Positions 17,533 through 26,165 of a DNA stretch of 26,165 bases are shown here, piece after piece. The position numbers were made by a program, and so were the translations under genes. The stretch comes from Chara braunii (lineage: Eukaryota; Streptophyta; Charophyceae; Charales; Characeae). Each line of letters opens with the position of its first letter. Position 1 is the first letter of the stretch. The DNA lies in the NCBI GenBank assembly GCA_003427395.1, contig BFEA01000008.1:4124445-4150609 (forward strand). Direction: 5' to 3'. The notes beneath the pieces were generated by a model. The model ran no database searches. It was not told the origin of the DNA and worked only from the letters and a program-made list of their open reading frames with translations.

Positions 17533-19105
17533 GACAGTGACAGATGGGGATATCAATATTGGAGGGAAGAGTTACACTGAGATAGGGAAAGGAAAAAGAA
17601 GGTCCAGCTTTACCGCTGCAAATTCACACCAAAGAATAGAGTCGCAACCAAGAGGGTGCACGTGCCATCAAATTCCAACATGGCCCCGGGCCAGTCATCC
17701 ACTCAACTCAGATCACCTATCCGCCTTCTGACACTGACGATCCCGACCGTCTCATATCATCCTCCAACACTGCGATCGTCACCCCGCCGACTTAGTCTCG
17801 ACGTGGCTTGTCTGGATCCCACAATCCGTCGTGGCGATCTAGCGCACCGCCAGCCAGCCTATAGTCAGCTCGTCAGGACTTTCCGACTTGCATCATACAC
17901 ATCACCTAGCCACTACTTCCCGGAAGCTGGCCGATGAGTTGAGAGAGAGTTTTGCGGGGGCGCCGCAAAATTTATAGCTGCGAGAAGAGAGAGAGACGCG
18001 GAGAAAGGCGAAGGGTGAGGCAGAGGAGGGTATAGGAGAATTTGGGAGTGACCGCCCATCGAAAGCCTTGTTGATTCCTCCTAACTCCACGTCAGCCAAT
18101 CAGAATCGTCGCGCAATAAGAACTTACACGACACTTCTTCTTTGCTAGATGGGGAGAGAGGATCGACTAGGTTTTCGAGCGTGGATCTGAGAGCGGGAAG
18201 AAGAGCGCGAAGGATAGCACAAAATGGGTTCAAGATTCAAATGATGAAGAAGGAGAAAAAGGGTGCGCGCTGAGAAGGAGAGGGAAAAGCAGTTACAGGG
18301 GGAGGGGGCAAGAAGGCGTGTGCGTGCGAAGAAGGACGGTGAGAGGAGGGCGGTGAGGAAGGAGGAGGGAACTTGCTTGCATGGCGCCGATCGGCAAAAG
18401 GGGAATGGGCACCAAGACACTTGCAGTCTTTTCCAATCCTATGCTAATTCAAAAATTGAAAGTACCATATTCGCGCACAAAACAGGCGCGGGAAAGAAAG
18501 TCTTCCGTCCATCCATATTCCTACAAGAATTCCCAGTGTTTTTAAGGTCGAGGCCGATAACATTTGCGCGCGGAAGGTCGCGCGACATTCCGATAGTTCC
18601 GGGATTTCTAATTGTCGAGCCAAACTCCAAGCGCATTCGCTAAGGCGCGCGAAATTCCCATGCATTTTCAATCAAAAACAAAAAGGAAAGGAACTAACAG
18701 ATTCTCGCAAGGTACCTCTAATCGGGCACAGACAGGGGGGGGGGAGGAAATCCCAAGGTCGAACTGTACACATCTGGATGCAGAGAAAACACGGGAAAAA
18801 AGGAAGGGGTCCAAAAGATGGCGCAGGTCCGGAAGCTAGTACGTCACACGGTAGGGAGTGTCTTCCTCCCTCGACATCTCCCATCAGCCGCACGCCCCTG
18901 ATAGTGACAGGGATAAAACCCCGACAACGGCTACGTCGAACGGGCTGGTTCACCGATTTCCTAATGGGTCATTTTAGAACCATTGATAGGTGAGCCACAA
19001 CACTAGATTCTAACAGCTGTGTTAATTTGCGGGCGGGAGGAATTCAAAGGGAAAACACTCAAAAGTAGGTATTTCTTAGGGGAGACTGAGGCAACCAATA
19101 CCCCT
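17533..19105. other. Unassigned DNA, partly purine-rich
   Basis: The segment 17940-18390 is AG-rich with many short frames and no domain. A CCAAT/ACGTCA motif pair lies at 18089-18103 (separate entry). From 18400 to 19105 nothing is recognisable except a G-run at 18736-18745. Confidence 0.45.
18089..18103 (+). promoter_or_regulatory. Putative ACGTCA + CCAAT box pair
   Basis: ACGTCA (18089-18094) directly overlaps AGCCAATCAG (18094-18103), a good match to the NF-Y CCAAT consensus. This arrangement is common in plant proximal promoters. A first ATG lies about 46 bp downstream (18149) but its frame closes after 13 codons, so no gene is assigned. Confidence 0.22.
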
Positions 19106-19589
19106 TCAGTGGGGCCTAGGGCCCATCAGCCACAACTCTAGTGCAATTCCCTTTATAGTCAATTTTAACATCCGTACTCTTAGGCCCCGTGTTCTAAAGG
19201 AGCTCCTGGCGGACATTCCTTGCATAGCTCTTGCTGTTTTTCTGCAGTCTGCCCAGATAAAGGACTGAACATTAGTAAGGACCATTTTCATTATCCTGAG
19301 ATTCAAATGAAACTTTGTGTGGAAGAGTCTTTCATTGCGTAGCTTCCAGAATCTGATTATGTCCATGATGGCGACCCTGCACGCTGAGGCCACATAAGTC
19401 TAGCCTTTACCCACCTCTTTCTCATTACACAGGACCCCATCCACCACAAAGCTTTCTTCCCACTGTATGTCTTCCTCCGCATGTTTGGCCCACAACCTAG
19501 CCCACCACTGCCAAATCCGTTTGGATTTTATGCACTCCAAGCACAGGTGGGTGGCGGTCTCTGCTCCCTTTTTGCACCGGCAACATAAC
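19106..19589 (-). pseudogene. LINE ORF2 C-terminal fragment: zf-RVT zinc ribbon and tail
   Basis: On the minus strand, just past the poly(A) of the next LINE, the frame reads LCCRCKKGAE, then THLCLEC and WWARLW: the CxxC ... H-x-C-x2-C zinc-ligand pattern and Trp motif of zf-RVT. A stop near 19400 is followed in frame by RFWKLRNERLF, the conserved motif after the zinc ribbon, and about 60 further residues ending at 19106. Sequence differs from the copies at 4690-6047 and 25754-24320, so it is another subfamily. No 3' UTR or poly(A) follows. The LINE at 19590-24300 appears to have inserted at its zinc-ribbon codons. Confidence 0.8.
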
Positions 19590-19703
19590 TTTTTTTTTTT
19601 TTTTTTTTTTTTTTTCAACACCTCCTGTAATGCTAGTGGTGCTGATAAGAGCAGATGCCACTAGCACTCGAGGGTCTCCATCTATTGGTGGGGAGCATCA
19701 CTT

Positions 19704-19722
19704 GCTGGAAAACGGGTTCAGC
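19704..19722 (-). other. Conserved 3' stem-loop, copy F (LINE)
   Basis: As RNA: GCUGAA / UCCAGC around the loop CCCGUUU, with a single internal A-C mismatch. The second hairpin (8-bp perfect stem GCTAGTGG/CCACTAGC) is at 19632-19665, between this and the poly(A). Confidence 0.75.
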
Positions 19723-22192
19723 GTCCCATTACAGGAAACAAAACTGAATGAATACAGTCTGGATCAAGAGGAGATAACTGTGAACCCTGCCAGCATTGAT
19801 TACTCTGGCATTCCAGAGGATTGACTGTGCAGGTTGCTAAGGGAGGGGAGGAGACCTCTTCACCCTAGTTCCAGGCGCCGGATACCTATTGCTAAAAAAC
19901 CAGTTCCTCCCTCTTTCGGGACCCTACTCAGGTAGGCACAAAAGGGGGGCTGGTAGGTGGCAGTTGGAAAGAAGCAGGTGGGGGCCCTTGCTCCGGGGGG
20001 CGACCAACAGTAGGGCCCCCATATGCCATTTTCATTGTCCAGCTATCGGACTCCTCTCCTGTCCATGTTGAATGGGTCATCTCTATTCTCTACCCCCTAC
20101 CATACCAGCTTAACTCCATAAATGTGTGATCACGAAGGGGGAAGAGGTCTGGGAAATGTGTGGGATAGGGGAAGGGAATATCGTCAGGGATCGTGATCCA
20201 ATCGTTAAAACAGAGTCAATAATTTTTCTGCTTGGCCTCCAACCGATCATCGTTGTCCAGGTGTCGGCCATCCCATTGGACCCTTGCCATCTCCACGTTC
20301 CCCTCTCAGCCAATCCATGCAGAAATCGTTTAGGTAACGAGTGATGTCAGTCTTTTTAGAGAGGGGCTTTGTTGCTTGTACTAGTCTTGCCCATCAAGCC
20401 CTGATTATTGTCTCGATTATGTCTTTGATCGCCTCTGTCATCTCGCCCTTCTCCATATGTGCACCCTCGATGGTCAATATGTAACGGCGCCTCCAGATGG
20501 CGCACAACACCGCTTTCCTATCAATCGAAAACAGGTTAGAGGTAAAAACCGAACCTTGGGCCGTCCAATATCCACAGAGGAGGGCTCTCCACTCCCATGG
20601 CCAGTCGGTGTCAGTTTCGAGGGTTGCCCAGATTCATGTCCACCATCTTTAGAGAAGCGTTGAATCGACAACATGTTTCTTCAACTGACATGTTTTTAGT
20701 AGCTGGTTGCTAGCCATTTGGTTGTAGGGACCACTCGATGGGATTGCAACTGTGACAAACTACTGAATTTGGTCGAGAAAATTTTCCTCAGGTTTTTCTA
20801 GAGTTTTCTCAAGGTAGTGGTCATAACATTCATAAGGCTTGTAGGCTGCTGTCTCTCCACCTGTTCCATTGTCGATCTATTCTTAACTTCCAAGGGGATG
20901 GAGCATGACCTCACCTGATATTGGTAGCCCACCTTAGGCCTGTAACAAAAAAGTGAGATATCTTGAACCGGGTCTGAGATCTGTCATCCCCAATGGAGAG
21001 GGAGGGCTTTAAGCTTATGAGCATGGGTAGGACCCACTGGACACAGTATCTCAAACTGACCCTTAACCCTTTCCCAGATACACGTGACAATAGAGGCCGT
21101 GAAAAAGTCGAGCACAACAATATCTTCCTCGTGAGGTTGTAAAAACCATGCCTTTCCCTCTCTTTCCGGTACCAATGTACCAGACACCGCAACTGGCTCA
21201 TTAGCATTAATAGGTTGTTGGATTTTCCAAAATTCCACTGATCCCTCCCCATCCATTTTACGGACCCACTTTCCCTCGTACGCTTGGAGTGGGTCTGACA
21301 AAATGCGTTTCCAAGATGGTGGTATACTCTCTATCACCTTGTTAACTCTGTTTGTCACATATGTAAGTAATGTAGTTTAGACTTAAGTCCCTCCGGTGAT
21401 CTCCGCTGCAGAATGTCCGAGTTCCATAAATCAACCACTCGAGAGAACCCCTATTGAGTCCAACCCTGCCCGAAATGGCCAGGAGCATCCGCTGCTGACC
21501 AAGGAAGGACCATCTCGTCCACAATCATTATGTTCTCAAAGATATGTTGGCCGAGGATTCCCTCCCTAGTCTCAGGATCCTTGATCTGAGAAGGCATCAC
21601 TTTCAGCCATGCAGTTAGGATGTCTTTTCAAATTAGAGATTTAACTGAAGCCCTTATGAAAAAGGGGGTCAACAGGGCAACCCACACATCATCTGGTCTA
21701 GAAAGACCCCAATCTTTTTTCAAAATGTTAATTGCCAGGTCCACCCAAGGGTGTTGCACCTAAGTGGTTAGCATCTGCACAATCCAGCGGGCCAACAAGG
21801 CATTCACTTGACACATTGGGACAATGGTGCCTAAACCCCCCTCGTTAGGAGAGCCTATTACTTTCCTTCATGCAACCTTTGCTATGTATCCGAAATCTTC
21901 ATCATCAGAGTCTTTCCACAAGTATCGTGTGGCAAATGACCTAATCCTATTGCACACTCATTTTTCCAGAGATCTTATAGAGCCCGGATACCAAATGGAA
22001 GAAAAGACCAAGATGTTAAGAAACAAAGTTATCGCGAGAATGAATGTTCCCTTGATTGAAGCCACCTTGTCAATCTTAGGCGCTACATTCCTCTCAATGA
22101 CGACATTCACTTGCTTTTTGTTATCTAGCATACCCACCCGCACATCAAAAATCTCTCACAATCCCCCACCGGGAGACATTTAAGCCCAAGTT

Positions 22193-22355
22193 CAATCTGT
22201 ATATGGGACGCTGGACCTGTTTTCCAGCAGGTGATGCTCCCTACCAATAGATGGAGCCTCTCCCCAGGTGCTAGCGGTGTCTAGTCTTATCAGCATCACT
22301 AACATTGGTGAGGGTGTTCTTAATAAATTAAAAAAAAAAAGAAAAAAAAAAAAAA
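22193..22355 (+). mobile_element. Plus-strand retroposon tail, copy G, inside the LINE RT region
   Basis: A 160-bp insertion interrupts the minus-strand LINE between NWPKSVDII and LGLKCLPVGD. It has the perfect hairpin GCTGGA-CCTGTTT-TCCAGC (22210-22228), a decayed second hairpin (22270-22303) and an A-rich tail (22330-22355). No clear target duplication is visible at the flanks. It is closest to the LINE 3' UTRs of copies E and F, so it is probably a severely truncated LINE. Confidence 0.85.
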
Positions 22356-24317
22356 GTCCATTATTAGTCTAGCGTTTTGCCTTATAATATCAACCGATTT
22401 GGGCCAATTAACAAAAGTTTCGAAGAATTTAGAGTATAGGTCTAGACACTCTTTGAGCGCCCCTAAGGAAGCTTTAGTATTAACCGATAGGGCAAATAGA
22501 TCGTCGGTTATGGATGAGGCCTTACACTGTTTCCCCTCAGGTAAAACAAGACCTTGAATCTGGAGGTGTTTCCTTATCATGGCAAGTAAAACTTTCATCT
22601 GTAAACAAACAACATTGGGGCTAAGGGGTAGTCTTGCCTAAGAGAACACAAAAGCGGACAAGACTCAGATAATTCTTCATTAACCATCACTCTACCCACT
22701 CCCTTGGTATAAAGAGTCCGCATCCAGCAACAAAAAAACTCTAAAAAACCTGCCCTTTCCAATGTATCCAACATAAATTGTCAGTTGACTCTGTCATAGG
22801 TTTTTTTCAGGTCAAGCAAAAGTGTCACTACTTCAGGTTGATCGTACTGCATCGTCTGTAGTGCCTCTATGGTCAATATGATATTATTCACAATATTCCT
22901 GCCCTAAACAAACCCTGCTTATTTTATTCCTACTAAGCCAGACAAATATTGTTTTAATCTTATCATTAACGTTTTAGCTAGGAATTTGTACGATGTGTTC
23001 AGTAAAGTTCCATATATTTCTTTTGTTTCTCTTTTTGTATAGCAACGAGATAACCCCCATCCTCATCTCGTACCCCAGATCCTGACCCTCAAGTACCTTA
23101 TTAAGAATAAGAACAAGCTTCGGGGTGAGAATTTCCCAAAACTTCCTATAGTATTCCGCATGTAAGCCATCGCTGCCTGGGCATTTCCCTTTCTTCATTG
23201 CTTTCAAAGTCTCCGTCAGTTCTTCTATTGTGATGGGGCAGTCTAGGTATAGCCGACCTTGTACTAGGGGTAGGTGTGTGTCAAAAGAGCGCCACAATTC
23301 TTCCTGTAAGGGGTCATCCTCCGGGTCTTGTAAGGTTATCCATAAATTATAGTCATGCATACTATAGGATATCTTTGGTGTCTCTGGCCTTAGGCTCAAA
23401 CACATTAAAAGGATGGTCCAGTTCAATGACAGTAGAAAATCCTTTGTGAGCCGACAAACGCTTAAAGTTCTCCTTAGACATACGATCCCCAACGACCATC
23501 CATTTAATTCTTGCCCTGTTAGCCCATACCTTTTTTTTTTCAATTTGAATTTTCTCAAGTTTGTCTTTCCAAAGACTCCTGTCATCCAAAAGGCATCAAA
23601 ATTAGGGTTTGAACCCTAGTTAGCTTCTGCCCAGTCGATTTGCTGGACATATTCATCTTCTGCCTTGTGGTGGTTAGACGCCTTTATTCTGGAAGCAAAA
23701 TTTAAAGTGTCGGCGGTCAATCGATTGGCGGCTTCCAAACAACCATTTTTTGATTCATAATAATGCCTTATTGATTGTAGTCTGACCAAGGCCTTACAAA
23801 TCAAGGACACAAGATCCTTGTCTTGAAGAACCTCAATGTTGAGGTTGTAGTATCATTTCCCCCTGAGAATATGACTATCAGGGATGAATGTCACTAGGAC
23901 CGGCCTAGGGTATGAGAGGGTAAAGGCATGAAGGCTTCCATGTTTTATTCGGTCGGGCGACCTCCGAGGAGAAACAAATCCAATCTAAGCTTGATGTTCG
24001 AGTTGTCTTGCCTAAAGGTGTTAGAAACCCAAGTAAATTTCCTCAAGGAGGGGTGTAACTGCCTGAAAGGATCAATCAAATTCAGTCCCTCTATGAGATT
24101 ACCCAAAGCAATTGCATCATTTCTGATGGGATCCACCGCCGAGGAATCTAGGGTGGGGTTCCCTATTGTGTTCCAATCCCCCATACTACCAAGTTATTAG
24201 ACTGTGGTATGACATTAGGAAGGACCTGAAGGTTGTATAATATAGGAGGTTGTCCCTGCTGCTGCTTGAACTCGTCATTGTCTGCGCAGGGCTTGTATGC
24301 TATGTTTGCACAGGGGC

Positions 24318-25754
24318 AATCCTAAGGAGATAGGAGAGAGGTGGGGGAGGATGGCTCTGGTGCTGTTGGGAGTGGTGGGGGTGTTTCGGGCGGGGGCTCT
24401 TCTGATAATGAGGGTGTGTGGGTGACATTGGTCGTTGTATTGGGTGTGGACGATGGTAGCGGGGGTAAGGGGGNGGGGGGGGGCAAGGGTATTTGTGGTG
24501 GGGTTCCCTCCGGTAGAGGGGGTGGAGCTGATGGTGATGGTCGTGAAGGGGGACAAGGAGTTTGTGGCGGAGATCCTTCCGGTGGCGATGGGGGTGTAGG
24601 CGGGGGCAGAGGGGTAAACGGGGGAGGGGTGTCCAAGAACGGTGGATTTAGGTGTTGTGTTGTGTGGCGTGGGCTCCCCCTCGAATCCAGTTGGACACAT
24701 TGAGGTGAGGGGGCTACCAGAACTGACTGTCCTGTTGATTGTCGGTGGAATGCAGGTAGCGCTTTCCAATGCCATCGGCGTTCCTCCATCCACCAAGGCT
24801 TCCACATGAGGTTCCGGTTCCCATCGAACTCCGCAATCTTCCGGTTTGGATCTAGCCACTCCTGTTCGAAGGCGCTGATGAGTTCAACAATTTTGGTTTG
24901 ATTAATAGCAGACGTGAGTTTCTCCTTTAGGCTTCTCCAGACTTTTTGTATGTTGATTCTTATTGTTTCAACCACGTGTTGTATTATTTGGATGTAGTCG
25001 AAGAAGTGTTCTTTCCTTTCATGGGAACAACGAGCCCGCCAAATTACCATTAATACTTCCAGCCTTGTGAATTTTAAGAAGTTGGATTGGAAGAGCGACC
25101 ATGCGGCCGTGGAGGTTGGGGGCTGGTCCAACAGAAGTACCGTCGGGGCCCAGGGCAGGTCACTATGTGTGACTCGGAGGTATTTCCATGTTGCCGCCCA
25201 CCAACGCTAGATCTGGTTTTCCATTTGGCAATCCAACTGGCAGTGTTCAAGGTCTGCTATTTGTTTTTGGAATGAGACACCGCAATAGGAACATAGGGGC
25301 GACAGGATGCCTTTTTATTCCAGACGGATCTTGAGACCACCCAATCAGGGATTGGCAAACAACGATATATGATTTGCCATTGGGGTGCTCGTTGTGATAT
25401 GGGCATCAGACCGGAGTAGTGGGACCACCTGAAGTTTTGTAGATCATTTTCTTTCAGTATAGAGTCATGCCGCCACCTGTCTTTTATGATGTTAGTTGTG
25501 TCGGTGGTCTTATGGGTCTTCCTATAACACTCTTTGACCGCGTATTTCCAGATCGGCAGCAGCCTAGCTCCTCCCCATTGCCACTCTTCGGGATCGAATG
25601 GTAGTGAGCAGATTGGGTTAGCGGCTTCATAGGCCCACCAACCATCTTCCTCATTACCCAACACACGTACTTTTATGAGGCCCGACCAAGGTTGTTGTTT
25701 GTCCAAGCGCTCGTTTCTCGTCAGACTTGTCATTTTGGCCCCTGCGAGCGTCAA
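24318..25754 (-). pseudogene. LINE ORF2 C-terminal half with proline-rich extension
   Basis: The minus strand from 25754 reads a connection-like segment (GGARLLPIWKYAVKECYR) into PQWQIIYRCLPIPDWV, the entry to zf-RVT. A frameshift at the A-run near 25315 then gives LCSYCGVSF and LEHCQLDC, the CxxC ... HC-x3-C zinc ligands. A stop follows near 25209; the frame resumes WWAATWKYL and then VLMVIWRARCSHERKEHF, equivalent to VLWAIWRRRC of the copy at 4690-6047. The last ~130 residues (about 24710-24320) are proline-rich, with two related blocks PEGSPPQTP and PEGTPPQIP. The frame ends near 24318, almost abutting the endonuclease fragment of the next LINE. One ambiguous base (N) lies at 24474 in a G-run. 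No 3' UTR or poly(A) is seen. Confidence 0.78.
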
Positions 25755-26079
25755 ACCCTATGCTTCCAGTGTTGTAAGATTGTCCAGGCAGCTGGTTACT
25801 CGGTAGAGGGCCATTAGGACCGGTAGGGAAGATAACGCCCCCTACCCTCACGTCCTACCAATAAGCTAGCTGCGTTTTTTTTGCGTTGTAGTCAGTTCAA
25901 CGCCTTTTTTTTTCATTGATACTCGCTGTTTCCGTTGCTGTTACCAGCGAATGCTGACGGTTGCGGTATCAGCAATCCGTTATTCACGGTTCTTTTCATA
26001 GAAAGATGTACCCCATCCGCGACATTCTGGTTCACGAAATAGAGATCCCTTGGAACTCGACTTTTTCACTGAACGCTCG

Positions 26080-26084
<5 letters not shown>
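25755..26084. other. Unassigned DNA
   Basis: No recognisable coding sequence. Small inverted words are visible (for example GTTGC/GCAAC and CAGCGAATGCTG near 25945-25956). It lies between the truncated LINE and the terminal (CT)n tract. Confidence 0.5.

Positions 26085-26165
<81 letters not shown>
26085..26165. repeat. (CT)n microsatellite at window edge
   Basis: CT dinucleotides run to the last base with one TTT interruption near 26155. Complementary in sequence to the opening (GA)n tract. Confidence 0.97.

Larger units (their letters stand above)
19590..24300 (-). pseudogene. ~4.7-kb LINE copy: endonuclease, RT, C-terminal domain, 3' UTR, poly(A)
   Basis: Minus-strand order: endonuclease C-terminal half with VIPQSNNLVV, GDWNTIGNP and LRLDLFLLG (24240-23945); linker; RT core with PGSDGLHAEYYRKFW (about 23158-23192), motif A LLDLKKTYDRVN (22784-22822), motif B LRQDYPLAP (about 22615-22642) and motif C ITDDLFAL (22488-22513), so the three catalytic Asp are still readable; then, after insertion G, LGLKCLPVGD continuing the post-motif-D region. 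The connection domain runs to about 20900. A C-terminal block DWPWEWR, AIWRRR, IKDIIET, FCMDWL (20640-20300) matches the LINE at 4690-6047. The 3' UTR ends with both hairpins and a 26-A tail (19590-19615 as T). Many stops and frameshifts make it inactive. The first ~100 residues of the endonuclease are missing, so it is 5'-truncated. Confidence 0.88.

Overview
The window reads as gene-poor, repeat-dense nuclear DNA from a streptophyte. My best guess is a charophyte alga of the Chara type. The pointers are long (GA)n/(CT)n tracts, plant-type L1-like LINE remnants (AP-endonuclease, reverse transcriptase, zinc-ribbon zf-RVT C-terminus), and a Myb/SANT-like (trihelix) protein relic of a style I associate with Chara. 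That organism call comes from recall and was not tested by any search. I see no intact cellular gene and no rRNA, tRNA or CRISPR array. The window opens with (GA)n and closes with (CT)n, so its edges look like assembly breaks at microsatellites.

Layout. 1-480: microsatellites, including a (CAAT)n/(TTGA)n inverted pair. 480-1117: a GC-rich palindromic block and a poly(A)-tailed non-coding retroposon. 1142-1885: a LINE endonuclease fragment. 1886-4690: unassigned DNA with two direct duplications. 4690-6047: the 3' end of a LINE with complete tail. 6048-7692: unassigned DNA with a (CT)n tract. 7693-9033 (-): a Myb/SANT-like pseudogene, followed upstream by an unrecognised 278-aa ORF at 9067-9903 (-). 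10258-15990: a dense graveyard of short elements (retroposon tails, a foldback element, a TTAA-flanked MITE cluster, hairpin elements, a minisatellite and a poly(A)-only insertion with a 15-bp target duplication). 16000-19105: mostly unassigned. 19106-25754 (-): a stack of three LINE copies, the middle one about 4.7 kb from endonuclease to poly(A), itself interrupted by a plus-strand retroposon.

What ties the region together is a 3'-terminal RNA hairpin. Nine retroelement tails, on both strands and in both LINEs and non-coding retroposons, carry a 19-nt stem-loop near the poly(A) tract. It has a 6-bp stem and a loop close to CC-N-G-N-TT. Three of the six stem positions change in a compensatory way between copies. 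This is what is expected if the LINE reverse transcriptase recognises its RNA by a 3' stem-loop and non-autonomous retroposons have acquired the same tail to use that machinery. All coding copies here carry stops and frameshifts, so the active source, if any, lies elsewhere.

The limits are plain: no database search was possible, element ends are mostly approximate, and several kilobases of DNA remain unassigned.
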